From Pseudoxanthomonas suwonensis (lineage in GTDB: Bacteria; Pseudomonadota; Gammaproteobacteria; Xanthomonadales; Xanthomonadaceae), in NCBI GenBank assembly GCA_030535605.1, contig JAUNRQ010000002.1, forward strand, positions 54,705-109,605: a stretch of 54,901 nt of DNA, read 5' to 3'. The notes below the pieces were generated by a model. It did no database searches. It saw nothing but the letters and a program-made list of their open reading frames with translations, and was not told where the DNA came from. Within the stretch, counting starts at the first letter, position 1. The number at the start of each line of letters is the position of its first letter. Made by a program: the position numbers and the translations under genes. This document shows, piece after piece, positions 26,305 through 34,486 of the stretch.

Positions 26305-26461
26305 CGCTCATCCGGACCTCGTCCGGAGTGAAATGCCAACGGAACCGCGCGAGCCGATGGCGGCGTCCCCCAGCGCGATGTTTTCTCTCCCCCACTTCCA
26401 ATTCGAGCAGTCGACTTGGCACTTGTGCGCGTGTCCCCAAGCCGGGGACACGCGTTTTTTT
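26305..26461 (+). ncRNA. Candidate PhoB-controlled small RNA
   Basis: About 157 nt from the predicted start downstream of the Pho-box promoter to a strong intrinsic terminator. It opens with a 7-bp hairpin (TCCGGAC, loop CTC, GTCCGGA; 26311-26327), followed by an unstructured stretch with two C5 tracts (26367-26371 and 26389-26393). The second lies within TTTTCTCTCCCCCAC, which could pair with GGGGAG- or GGAG-type ribosome-binding sites and looks like an Hfq-type U-rich/anti-Shine-Dalgarno seed. It ends with an 11-bp GC-rich stem and T7. A frame starting MMGAHPDLVRSEMP is open through this region but continues through the terminator and has no ribosome site. The transcript is inferred, not observed. 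Confidence 0.6.
26428..26461 (+). terminator. Strong intrinsic terminator
   Basis: An 11-bp perfect stem (CGCGTGTCCCC, loop AAGCC, GGGGACACGCG) is followed at once by seven T residues on the plus strand. No annotated plus-strand gene ends before it; the nearest upstream one stops 1.7 kb away and has its own hairpin. It therefore marks the end of an unannotated transcript starting in this intergenic region. Confidence 0.9.
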
Positions 26462-26559
26462 CGTGCGCGCCCAACACGACGACGGTGACTGCCCGCATAC
26501 TGTGCAGTACCGTGCCGGCGTGCCCATGGCACCGGCAATTGCCTACACCCCGATGACGG

Positions 26560-26593
26560 ATGTCATGATTCTGTCACATTGCGCGCGTTTCAT
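26560..26593 (+). promoter_or_regulatory. Pho box and -10 element of the pst-phoU operon
   Basis: ATGTCATGATTCTGTCAC (26560-26577) contains two TGTCA repeats 11 bp apart, close to the PhoB consensus of paired CTGTCAT units. A TTTCAT -10-like hexamer follows at 26588, and the pstS ATG is 49 bp beyond it with GGAG 8 nt before the start. Activation by phosphorylated PhoB under phosphate starvation is expected. Confidence 0.85.
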
Positions 26594-26641
26594 AGTCCGT
26601 CGTGTCACGTCGATTCGAATCCCTTTTGCGGAGCTTTCCCG

Positions 26642-27730
26642 ATGACTGCCAACCCGGTGCGCACCACCGTCCTTGCCCTTGCCGCCAGCCTCGCCCTGGC
26701 CGCCTGTGGCGCTTCCGACAACACTGCGCCGGGGGGCGCCCAAGGCGGCGATACCGGTACCGCCGGCAGCAGCGACGCGGTGGCCACTGAAATCACCGGT
26801 GCCGGTGCCAGCTTCATCTACCCGCTGGTCTCGCGCTGGTCGGCCGACTACAACAATGCCACCGGCAAGCGCGTCAACTACCAGTCGATCGGTTCCGGCG
26901 GCGGCATCGCCCAGATCAAGGCCGGCACCGTGGACTTCGGTTCCACCGACAAGCCGCTGCCCCCCGCGGAACTGGCCGAAGCGGGCCTGATCCAGTTCCC
27001 CTCGGCCATCGGCGGCGTGGTGCCGGTGTTCAACCTGGCCGGCGTCGAGCCCGGCAAGCTGCGCCTGACAGGCCCGCTGCTGGCGGACATCTTCCTCGGC
27101 AAGGTCGCCACCTGGAACGACCCGGCCATCGCCGCGGTCAACCCGGGCGTGACCCTGCCGACCGACAAGATCACCGTGGTCCGCCGTTCCGACGGCTCCG
27201 GCACCACCTACAACTTCACCAACTACCTGTCCAAGGTCAGTCCGGAATGGAAGGAGAAGGTCGGTGAAGGCACCAACGTGAACTGGGCCAGCGGTGTCGG
27301 CGGCAAGGGCAACGAAGGCGTGGCGTCCTACGTGCAGCAGATTCGTGGCGCGATCGGCTACGTGGAGCTGTCGTATGCGCTGCAGAACAAGATGCCGTAT
27401 GCGTCCATGCAGAACGCCGCCGGCAACTGGATCGAGCCGAACGCCGAATCGTTCTCGGCCGCCGCGGCCAGTGCCGACTGGGCCGCTGCCGAACACTTCG
27501 ACCTGGTCATCACCAATGCCACGGGCGCCGAAGCCTGGCCGATCGCCGCGACCAACTTCATGCTTATCTACCGTGAGCCGCGCCGGCCGCAGAACCAGAA
27601 GGCGGTGCTGGAGTTCTTCCGCTGGGCCTTCGACCAGGGGCAAGGCCAGGCCGCCGCACTGGACTACGTGCCGCTGCCGCCGGAGCTGGTGCAGCAGATC
27701 GACGCTTACTGGACCAGCGAGCTGAAGTAA
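26642..27730 (+). CDS. pstS: Periplasmic phosphate-binding protein PstS (lipoprotein)
   Basis: 362 residues. Lipoprotein signal with lipobox LAAC (Cys22), a Gly/Ala linker, then the phosphate-binding fold: GAGASFIYPLVSRWSADY, GSGGGIAQIKAGTVDFGSTD and VVRRSDGSGTTYNFTNYL, which hold the classic phosphate-contacting Ser/Asp/Arg residues. It captures phosphate for the PstCAB importer and heads the operon behind a Pho box. A lipid-anchored form is common outside the enterics. Confidence 0.97.
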   Translation: MTANPVRTTVLALAASLALAACGASDNTAPGGAQGGDTGTAGSSDAVATEITGAGASFIYPLVSRWSADYNNATGKRVNYQSIGSGGGIAQIKAGTVDFGSTDKPLPPAELAEAGLIQFPSAIGGVVPVFNLAGVEPGKLRLTGPLLADIFLGKVATWNDPAIAAVNPGVTLPTDKITVVRRSDGSGTTYNFTNYLSKVSPEWKEKVGEGTNVNWASGVGGKGNEGVASYVQQIRGAIGYVELSYALQNKMPYASMQNAAGNWIEPNAESFSAAAASADWAAAEHFDLVITNATGAEAWPIAATNFMLIYREPRRPQNQKAVLEFFRWAFDQGQGQAAALDYVPLPPELVQQIDAYWTSELK

Positions 27731-27742
27731 GCCACCGACCCG

Positions 27743-27774
27743 CGGCCGGTACGGCGGAAAGGCCGTGCCGGCCG
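27743..27774 (+). terminator. Intercistronic stem-loop after pstS
   Basis: A 13-bp stem with one G-U pair (CGGCCGGTACGGC, loop GGAAAG, GCCGTGCCGGCCG) lies 12 bp after the pstS stop and 35 bp before pstC. It has no U-tract. Such hairpins usually stabilise the upstream message so that the binding protein is made in excess of the membrane subunits. Confidence 0.6.
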
Positions 27775-27808
27775 TTCGTGCGCAACACGCCAGCGCGAGA
27801 GCCCCGCG

Positions 27809-28777
27809 ATGAATGCCGTCCGTTCCACCCTGCCCTCCGCCGCCAGCCGTGACCTGAAGGACGCGCGTGCCGACCGGACCTTCCGCCTCGCGCTGACGGT
27901 CTGCGCCGTGCTGGTGCTGGTCACCCTGGCCGGCGCTGCATTGTCGATGCTGTGGGGCGGGCGCGACGTGCTCGCCAATCAGGGCCTGTCGTTCTTCACC
28001 TCGGCCAACTGGAATCCGGTGATGAACCAGTACGGGGCGCTGGTGCCGATCTACGGCACCATCGTCACCGCGGTCATTGCCATGCTCATCGCCGTGCCGG
28101 TCAGTTTCGGCATCGCCTTCTTCCTGACCGAGGTTGCCCCGCGATGGATGCGCGGTCCGGTCGGCACCGCAATCGAACTGCTGGCCGGCATCCCCTCGAT
28201 CATCTACGGCATGTGGGGCTTCTTCGTGCTGATGCCGATGATGCGCGAGCACATGATCCCGTGGATGGACCAGTACCTGGGAGCGGTCCCGGTGATCGGC
28301 GCGCTGTTCCGCGGCCCGCCGATCGGTGCCGGCATGCTGACCTCGGGCATCGTGCTGTCGATCATGATCATCCCCTTCATCTCCTCGGTGATGCGCGAGG
28401 TCTTCCTGACCGTGCCGACGCGGCTGAAGGAATCAGCCTATGCACTGGGCTCGACCCGCTGGGAAGTCAGCTGGGACATCGTCCTGCCGTACACGCGCTC
28501 GGCGGTGATCGGCGGGGTGTTCCTGGGCCTTGGCCGCGCGCTGGGCGAGACCATGGCGGTGGCCTTCGTGATCGGCAACAACGTCCAGTTCACGACCTCG
28601 CTGCTGGAGCCGTCCACCACCATCGCCGCGCTGATCGCCAATGACTTCGGCGAGGCAACCGAAACCTACCGCTCCGCGCTGCTGCTGCTGGGCTTCGTGC
28701 TGTTCATGGTCACCTTCGTGGTACTTGCGCTGGCGCGACTGATGCTGATGCGGCTGTCGCAGAAGGAGGGCAACTGA
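27809..28777 (+). CDS. pstC: Phosphate ABC transporter permease PstC
   Basis: 322 residues, six predicted transmembrane helices. The EAA-type loop that docks PstB is visible (VPTRLKESAYALGSTRWEVSWDIVLP). GTIVTAVIAMLIAVPVSFGIA and GIPSIIYGMWGFFVLMP are typical PstC segments. It forms the inner-membrane channel with PstA. Its stop overlaps the pstA start by one base (TGATG). Confidence 0.97.
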   Translation: MNAVRSTLPSAASRDLKDARADRTFRLALTVCAVLVLVTLAGAALSMLWGGRDVLANQGLSFFTSANWNPVMNQYGALVPIYGTIVTAVIAMLIAVPVSFGIAFFLTEVAPRWMRGPVGTAIELLAGIPSIIYGMWGFFVLMPMMREHMIPWMDQYLGAVPVIGALFRGPPIGAGMLTSGIVLSIMIIPFISSVMREVFLTVPTRLKESAYALGSTRWEVSWDIVLPYTRSAVIGGVFLGLGRALGETMAVAFVIGNNVQFTTSLLEPSTTIAALIANDFGEATETYRSALLLLGFVLFMVTFVVLALARLMLMRLSQKEGN

Positions 28778-29652
28778 TGAACACGCGCGTTGCCACGGGC
28801 GGCGATGGCCTCTACATGCGCCGCCGCATCACCAATGCAGTCGCGATCATGCTGGCTACCGCGGCGGCCCTGTTCGGCCTGCTGTTCCTGGGGTGGATCC
28901 TGTGGACGCTGCTGACCAAGGGCCTGTCCAACCTCAACCTTGCGTTGTTCACGATGGACACGCCGCCGCCGATGGATGAAGGCGGCCTGCGCAATGCAAT
29001 CGTCGGCTCGCTGCTGATGTGCGCGATGGGACTGGGCATGGGGACGCCCCTGGGCATCGCTGCCGGCACCTGGCTCGCCGAATACGGCAATCGCACGCGC
29101 CTGGGTACCACGGTGCGCTTCGTCAACGACATCCTGCTGTCGGCGCCGTCGATCGTGCTGGGCCTGTTCGTCTATGCTGCTTTCGTGATGCAGACCGGCG
29201 GACGATTTTCCGCGCTTGCCGGTGCCATCTCGCTGGCGTTCATCGTGCTGCCGGTGGTGGTGCGTACCACCGACGAGATGCTCCGGCTCGTGCCCGTGCA
29301 GATGCGCGAGGCGGCGCTGAGCCTCGGCGTGCCGCAGTGGAAGGTGATCATGCAGGTGCTCTACCGCTCGGCGCTTCCGGGCATCGTCACCGGCGTGTTG
29401 CTGGCGTTGGCGCGGATTTCCGGCGAGACCGCGCCACTGCTGTTCACTGCCTTCGGCAACGAATTCTTCAGCCTCGATGTCAGCCGCGCGATGTCGGCGA
29501 TCCCGCTGGTGATGTTCAAGTTCGCCGGCAGCGGCTTCGACAACTGGGAACGCATCGCCTGGGCCGGGGCGCTGGTGATTACCCTGTTCGTGCTGACCGT
29601 GAGCCTGTTGGCGCGTTTCGTCCTCCTGCGCAAGCGCATCTCCCATGACTGA
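28777..29652 (+). CDS. pstA: Phosphate ABC transporter permease PstA
   Basis: 291 residues with six predicted helices, including [20 protein letters not shown], a PstA-typical segment, and the PstB-docking loop [20 protein letters not shown]. Helix and loop order matches PstA rather than PstC. AAGGAGGG upstream of the start provides a good ribosome site inside the pstC end. It overlaps pstB by 8 bp. Confidence 0.97.
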   Translation: MNTRVATGGDGLYMRRRITNAVAIMLATAAALFGLLFLGWILWTLLTKGLSNLNLALFTMDTPPPMDEGGLRNAIVGSLLMCAMGLGMGTPLGIAAGTWLAEYGNRTRLGTTVRFVNDILLSAPSIVLGLFVYAAFVMQTGGRFSALAGAISLAFIVLPVVVRTTDEMLRLVPVQMREAALSLGVPQWKVIMQVLYRSALPGIVTGVLLALARISGETAPLLFTAFGNEFFSLDVSRAMSAIPLVMFKFAGSGFDNWERIAWAGALVITLFVLTVSLLARFVLLRKRISHD

Positions 29653-30493
29653 CCTGTCCGGACCGCACCTCATGAACGACCATCGTCCCACCATGCACAG
29701 GATGTCGACCCGCGAAGGTTCGACCGTGAGCGCGGACGCGCCGGTGAAGCTGTCCACGCGCAGCCTCGACTTCCATTACGGCAAGTTCCACGCGCTGAAG
29801 AACATCCACCTGGACATCCCGGAGAAGAGGGTCACCGCGTTGATCGGCCCGTCCGGCTGCGGCAAGTCCACCCTGTTGCGCGTGTACAACCGCATCTACG
29901 CGCTGTACCCGAAGCAGGAGGCGACCGGCGAAATCCTGCTCGACGGCGAGAACATCCTCGATCCGAAGTACCCGATGAACCGGCTGCGCTCGAAGATCGG
30001 CATGGTGTTCCAGAAGCCCGTGCCGTTCCCGATGACGATCTACGAGAACGTCGCGTACGGTATCCGCCACCACGAAAAGCTCTCCAGGTCGCAGATGGAC
30101 GAGCGCGTCGAGATGGCACTGACGCAAGGGGCACTGTGGGACGAAGTCAAGGACAAGCTTGGCCAGAGCGCGCTGGGCCTGTCCGGCGGCCAGCAGCAGC
30201 GGCTGTGCATCGCCCGCGCGGTCGCGCTGCGTCCGGACGTGCTGCTGCTGGACGAGCCGACCTCGGCGCTGGACCCGATCTCCACCAGCCGCATCGAACA
30301 ACTGGTGGAGGAGCTGAAGAAGGACTTCACCATCGTCATCGTCACCCACAACATGCAGCAGGCGGCACGCGTTTCGGACTACACCGCCTTCATGTACCTG
30401 GGTGACCTGATCGAGCACGACACCACCGAAACCATCTTTTCCAACCCGTCGAAGCAGCAGACCGAGGATTACATCACCGGCCGCTTCGGCTGA
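29645..30493 (+). CDS. pstB: Phosphate ABC transporter ATP-binding protein PstB
   Basis: 282 residues. Walker [11 protein letters not shown]-loop [17 protein letters not shown] (the [10 protein letters not shown] form is PstB-specific), signature LSGGQQQRL, Walker [14 protein letters not shown] and the H-loop [15 protein letters not shown] are all intact. The N-terminus is about 25 residues longer than many homologues; Met codons at 29672 and 29702 are alternative starts. I kept 29645 for its overlap with pstA. Confidence 0.96.
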   Translation: MTDLSGPHLMNDHRPTMHRMSTREGSTVSADAPVKLSTRSLDFHYGKFHALKNIHLDIPEKRVTALIGPSGCGKSTLLRVYNRIYALYPKQEATGEILLDGENILDPKYPMNRLRSKIGMVFQKPVPFPMTIYENVAYGIRHHEKLSRSQMDERVEMALTQGALWDEVKDKLGQSALGLSGGQQQRLCIARAVALRPDVLLLDEPTSALDPISTSRIEQLVEELKKDFTIVIVTHNMQQAARVSDYTAFMYLGDLIEHDTTETIFSNPSKQQTEDYITGRFG

Positions 30494-30563
30494 TGCAACC
30501 CCCTTGCGTCGCGGCAGCCCATGACACGACGCCGCGACCACTGATCCGTCCCGAGGACACGCG

Positions 30564-31280
30564 ATGACCACGCCGACCGACACGCCGCACATCCTGCGCA
30601 GCAACGACCAGGAACAGCAGCGCCTGCACAACGAGATCCAGCGCATGGGCGCGATGGCCGCTGCCCAGATCGACGCGGCCATCGACGTGGTCCACCGACG
30701 CGATGACAAGGCCGCGGACCGGGTGATCGCCAATGACGACGCCATCGACGAGCTGGAACTGCAGATCAGCAACGACGTCATGCGTCTGGCATTGCGCGGC
30801 CCGCTGGCCGGCGACCTGCGCGTTATCCTGGCGGCCCTGCGGATCGCGTCGGACATCGAACGCGTGGGCGACTACGCCGCCAACCTGGCCAAGCGTTCCA
30901 AGAGCCTCAACCAGGTGCCGCCGATGCCGCACACGCACGGGCTGGATGCGCTGGCACGGCTGGCCTCGCAGCTGGTACGCGATGCCCTGCGCGCCTACGA
31001 CACGCTGGACGTGGAGCTGGCCGAACAGGTGCGCGAGCGCGACGGCGAACTGGACCAGCTGCACACCAGCCTGTTCCGCGAGCTGTTGACCTACATGATG
31101 GAAGATCCGCGCAGCATCACGCCCTGCACCCACCTGTTGTTCATGGCCAAGAACCTGGAACGCATCGGCGATCACGCGACCAACATCGCCGAGAACGTCA
31201 TTTTCCGGGTCAAGGGCGAGGACAAGCTGCCTCCCCGCGACAAGCGCGACGATACCAGCACCACCAGCGGCGTCGGCTGA
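30564..31280 (+). CDS. phoU: Phosphate signalling protein PhoU
   Basis: 238 residues, two three-helix PhoU repeats, each with the metal-binding E-x3-D signature (DIERVGDYAANLAKRS and NLERIGDHATNIAENV). PhoU links PstSCAB to PhoR, restraining PhoB phosphorylation and damping transport when phosphate is plentiful. GAGG 7 nt before the ATG is the ribosome site. The C-terminal 15 residues are Asp/Ser/Thr-rich and not part of the fold. phoB and phoR are not in the window. Confidence 0.96.
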   Translation: MTTPTDTPHILRSNDQEQQRLHNEIQRMGAMAAAQIDAAIDVVHRRDDKAADRVIANDDAIDELELQISNDVMRLALRGPLAGDLRVILAALRIASDIERVGDYAANLAKRSKSLNQVPPMPHTHGLDALARLASQLVRDALRAYDTLDVELAEQVRERDGELDQLHTSLFRELLTYMMEDPRSITPCTHLLFMAKNLERIGDHATNIAENVIFRVKGEDKLPPRDKRDDTSTTSGVG

Positions 31281-31423
31281 TCCCGCGCGTGCAACGGTAG
31301 CCCTCCCTTTGGCCGGGCCGTCGGATGAACGGCCGGCGCCGGCTTTCCCGCGGCGCAACACTCCGCCTTGCCGGCACCCGGTAGCATGCACGCACCGGGC
31401 ACCCGCCCGACCGGAGAGCAAAG

Positions 31424-31924
31424 ATGAACGCGCAACGCAGCACAGGGAAGAAGATCGTCGCCATCGGTACCGCCCTTGCCGGTGGCCTGGCACTGGCCGG
31501 CGGAAGCCTGGCGATGGCCAGCATCGACACCACCACCACGGCCGGAAGCCACGCGGCAACGGCCGAAGGCAACTGTGGCGAAGGCCGCTGCGGTGGCGGC
31601 AATGCAGCGAAGTCCGACGATGCAAAGACCGGCCATCACGCCGACGGCGGGCACCACCGCTTCGAGGACATGGACCGCAACAAGGACGGGCGCATCGACC
31701 GCGCCGAGTTCGCCGCCGCCCACGACGGCAGTGACGCCGAGTTCGCCGCGCACGATGCCGATGGCGATGGCTTCATCACCCAGGCCGAGCTGGACGCACA
31801 CCACGCGGCCAAGGATGCTGCCACCTCCAACGACCACGCCAGCGAAGCCGACACGGCCAAGACCGCGGAAGGCAAGTGCGGCGAGGGCAAGTGTGGCGAC
31901 GGCCGCTGCGGCGGCATGGCCTGA
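31424..31924 (+). CDS. EF-hand RiPP precursor with EGKCG-type core repeats (bufferin/HvfA-like)
   Basis: 166 residues. Signal peptide or anchor about 1-32, a first Cys block [10 protein letters not shown] (48-57; Cys51, Cys56), a His-rich spacer (HHADGGHH), two canonical EF-hand loops ([12 protein letters not shown] 84-95 and [12 protein letters not shown] 111-122), then a C-terminal Cys block [15 protein letters not shown] (149-163; Cys152, 157, 162). EGKCG repeats mark precursors whose cysteines are oxidised by MNIO enzymes to copper-binding heterocycles (bufferins, HvfA). The next two genes are that enzyme and its partner. The unusual point is the intact calcium-binding domain lying between two potential core blocks. 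GGAG 7 nt before the ATG is the ribosome site. The modification itself is inferred. Confidence 0.85.
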   Translation: MNAQRSTGKKIVAIGTALAGGLALAGGSLAMASIDTTTTAGSHAATAEGNCGEGRCGGGNAAKSDDAKTGHHADGGHHRFEDMDRNKDGRIDRAEFAAAHDGSDAEFAAHDADGDGFITQAELDAHHAAKDAATSNDHASEADTAKTAEGKCGEGKCGDGRCGGMA

Positions 31925-31934
31925 TACCAACGCG

Positions 31935-32762
31935 GTGTCGCGCCTTGCATCGGCCAGCGTCGGCCTCGGCCTGCGCCGTGGCCTGATGAGCGCCATCGAG
32001 CGCGCCCCGACGGGCGCGTTCGACTTCCTGGAATGTGCGCCCGAGAACTGGATCGGCGTCGGTGGGGCCATGGGCCAGCGCTTCGAGGCACTGGCCGCAT
32101 CCCATCCCTTGACCTGCCACGGGCTGTCGTTGTCGCTGGGCGGCATCCGCCCGCTGGACCGCACGTTCCTGCGGCAGACGCGGGACTTCCTCGAACGCCA
32201 TCATGCGTGCCAGTACAGCGAGCACCTGAGCGCCTGCACCGACGAGGGCCACTTGTACGACCTGCTGCCGCTGCCCTTCACGCCGGCCGCAGTGGCGCAT
32301 GTGAGCCAGCACATCCGCCAGGCGCAGGAGGCGCTGGGACGGCGCATCGCGGTGGAGAACATCAGTTATTACGCCGCCCCCTGGCAGGCGATGCCGGAAG
32401 CCGACTTCGTCAACGCCGTGCTGGAAGCGGCTGACTGCGACCTGCTGCTGGACGTCAACAACGTGCAGGTCAACGCCATCAACCACGGCTACGATGCGCG
32501 CGCCTTCATCGACGCGATGCCCGGCGCCCGCATTGCCGGCTATCACATCGCCGGCCACCACGACGAGGCCGAGGATCTGAAGATCGACACGCACGGCGCG
32601 CCGGTCAAGGACAGCGTGTTCGACCTGCTCGCTCATACCTACGCGCGACACGGCGTCCAGCCGACGCTGCTGGAACGTGATTTCAACTATCCGCCGTTCG
32701 CCGAACTTCTGGTGGAACTGGACCGGATCAGGCAGCTGCAGGCGGATCATGGCCGACGCTGA
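31935..32762 (+). CDS. MNIO-family (DUF692) multinuclear iron oxygenase, BufB/HvfB-like
   Basis: 275 residues, TIM-barrel DUF692 family. Likely iron ligands and conserved polar residues are visible in order: [51 protein letters not shown] and [13 protein letters not shown] enzymes such as MbnB, TglH and BufB oxidatively modify cysteines of ribosomal peptides. The start is a GTG 11 bp after the precursor stop, so translation is probably coupled; an ATG at 31986 would truncate the conserved GLGLRR segment. Its stop lies 14 bp inside the next gene. The substrate is presumably the EF-hand precursor just upstream. Confidence 0.9.
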   Translation: MSRLASASVGLGLRRGLMSAIERAPTGAFDFLECAPENWIGVGGAMGQRFEALAASHPLTCHGLSLSLGGIRPLDRTFLRQTRDFLERHHACQYSEHLSACTDEGHLYDLLPLPFTPAAVAHVSQHIRQAQEALGRRIAVENISYYAAPWQAMPEADFVNAVLEAADCDLLLDVNNVQVNAINHGYDARAFIDAMPGARIAGYHIAGHHDEAEDLKIDTHGAPVKDSVFDLLAHTYARHGVQPTLLERDFNYPPFAELLVELDRIRQLQADHGRR

Positions 32763-33543
32763 GTTCATCGCCCAGCAGCGCGCCTTCACCGCCTGGCTGC
32801 GCCATCCCGAGGCGCATGCGCCACCGCCCGGCGTGGATCCCCGGCGCCTTCAGGTCTACCGGGAATTGTTCCACGGCAGCATCGAGGGCTTGTTGTCCGG
32901 CGGGTTCCCGCAACTGCGCGCTCGTCTGGGCCAGGACGGCTGGCGCTTGCTGGTCGCCCGCTTCCGCCGTGAACACCATTGCCGGACACCATTGTTTCCC
33001 GAAGTCGGCGGCGAGTTCGTCGATTGGCTGCAGGGCTTGTCCGACATCCCGTCGTGGCAGCACCCGCTGGCCCATTTCGAGCGGATGGAAGCGGAGCTGC
33101 TGACCGACGACACGCCGCTGCCTGCATGCGACCGCAACGGCGACCTTCTGGCCGGCATACCCTTGATTTCGCCACATGTGCGCGTGCTGGCCTATGCCTG
33201 GCCGGTGCATCGCCCCGAATCACTGCAGGACGCTGTGCCTCCACATCCGACCCTGCTGCTGATGCACCGGCGCGCTGATGGCAGTGTCCGCTGCAGCGAG
33301 GCCAGCGCATTGCTGTATCGTCTCCTGGAGTTGCTGGAGCCGGCGGAACGCTCCGGTCGCGCCAGCCTGTTGGCACTGGCCGACGAGGCCGCGCTGCCCG
33401 ACCCTGCGGCATTTGTCGAAGAAGGCGTCGTGATGCTGCAGCGCTTGCACGCGGAATCGGTCCTGCTGGGAACGCAGGTGGACGGTGGCACCGCTTCGGC
33501 AACAACGGTGAGCGCGGATGATGCCAACGCCGGCGACCGATGA
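32749..33543 (+). CDS. DUF2063 partner protein of the MNIO enzyme (BufC/HvfC-like)
   Basis: 264 residues. The N-terminal DUF2063 domain is recognisable ([50 protein letters not shown]). The C-terminal half (about 140-245) has a winged-helix-like composition typical of RiPP recognition partners. BufC/HvfC proteins bind the precursor and present it to the MNIO. It overlaps the MNIO gene by 14 bp, so the two are expressed together. The last 20 residues are a Thr/Ala/Asp-rich tail. No DoxX-type gene follows, unlike many bufferin operons. Confidence 0.85.
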   Translation: MADAEFIAQQRAFTAWLRHPEAHAPPPGVDPRRLQVYRELFHGSIEGLLSGGFPQLRARLGQDGWRLLVARFRREHHCRTPLFPEVGGEFVDWLQGLSDIPSWQHPLAHFERMEAELLTDDTPLPACDRNGDLLAGIPLISPHVRVLAYAWPVHRPESLQDAVPPHPTLLLMHRRADGSVRCSEASALLYRLLELLEPAERSGRASLLALADEAALPDPAAFVEEGVVMLQRLHAESVLLGTQVDGGTASATTVSADDANAGDR

Positions 33544-33588
33544 TGGATCGGAAGCTGGCCGGACAAGCCGCTCTGTTAACCTGTCCGG

Positions 33589-34278
33589 ATGACCGAGACC
33601 GCCGCGAGTTCCCGCCCGTTCCGCCCGATGAAGGAGCGTTTCCGCGGCTTCCTTCCGGTGGTGGTGGACGTGGAGACCGGCGGATTCGACTGGAACCGGC
33701 ACGCGCTGCTCGAAGTGGCGGTGCAGCCGATCGAGCTGGATGCCGACGGCAACTACGTGCCCGGCGACATCGCCAGCGTCCATCTCGACCCTGCCCCGGG
33801 CACCGAGATCGACCCGAAGTCGCTGGAGGTCACCGGCATCCGCCTGGACCACCCGTTCCGCCTGTCCAAGCCGGAGAAGGAAGCACTGGACCACGTATTC
33901 GCGCCGGTCCGGGCAGCGGTGAAGAAGCATGGGTGCCAACGCGCGATCCTGGTGGGTCACAACGCCCACTTCGACCTCAACTTCCTGAATGCGGCGGTCG
34001 CCCGTACCAACCACAAGCGAAACCCATTCCACCCGTTCAGCGTGTTCGACACCGTGACCTTGGCCGGCGTCGCCTTCGGCCAGACCGTGCTGGCACGCGC
34101 GGTGCACGCCGCGGGCTTCCAGTGGGATCCGACCCAGGCGCACTCGGCGGTCTACGACACCGAACAGACCGCCCGACTGTTCTGCGCCATCGCCAATGCC
34201 TGGCAGCGCCCGATCAGCCCGGCGGTGACCGATGCCGAGGCCGCTTGTTCCGACGCCTCGCCAGTCCATACAGGCTGA
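33589..34278 (+). CDS. rnt: Ribonuclease T
   Basis: 229 residues, DEDDh exonuclease of the RNase T family that trims 3' ends of tRNA, 5S and 23S rRNA. Exo [20 protein letters not shown], exo [16 protein letters not shown] and exo [17 protein letters not shown] give the D-E-D-H-D set. [16 protein letters not shown] is an RNase T-specific segment. The C-terminal 20 residues overlap by 65 bp the 3' end of the convergent small membrane-protein gene. Confidence 0.96.
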   Translation: MTETAASSRPFRPMKERFRGFLPVVVDVETGGFDWNRHALLEVAVQPIELDADGNYVPGDIASVHLDPAPGTEIDPKSLEVTGIRLDHPFRLSKPEKEALDHVFAPVRAAVKKHGCQRAILVGHNAHFDLNFLNAAVARTNHKRNPFHPFSVFDTVTLAGVAFGQTVLARAVHAAGFQWDPTQAHSAVYDTEQTARLFCAIANAWQRPISPAVTDAEAACSDASPVHTG

Positions 34279-34486
34279 TCGCGATCCACGCGAGTTGGAG
34301 GATGGCCACGGCCAGGTTGAAGCCGCCGGTCAGCGACACCAGGATGCCCACGGCACCGGCGATGTTCAGCAGCGGATACACGACGCCGTGGGCAGGAAGG
34401 CGGTCCGCCTGCAGGAGCAGGTAGGCCAGCAGAACGGCGGTCGTTCCCAGCAGTCCGACCACGTCGAACCACTGCAGCGCGTTCAT
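34214..34486 (-). CDS. Small three-helix membrane protein (CBU_0592-like)
   Basis: 90 residues with three hydrophobic segments ([52 protein letters not shown]) and a basic tail. It resembles the CBU_0592-type family of short membrane proteins of unknown function. The start overlaps the rlmB stop (ATGA), so it is co-expressed with rlmB, and its 3' end overlaps rnt by 65 bp on the opposite strand. Confidence 0.8.
   Translation of the reverse strand: MNALQWFDVVGLLGTTAVLLAYLLLQADRLPAHGVVYPLLNIAGAVGILVSLTGGFNLAVAILQLAWIAISLYGLARRRNKRPRHRSPPG

Noticed and set aside
26297..26488. Possible small protein (MMGAHPDLVRSEMP...) in the porin-pstS region
   Set aside because: Starts within the putative -10 element, has no ribosome site, and reads straight through a strong intrinsic terminator into low-complexity Arg-rich sequence.
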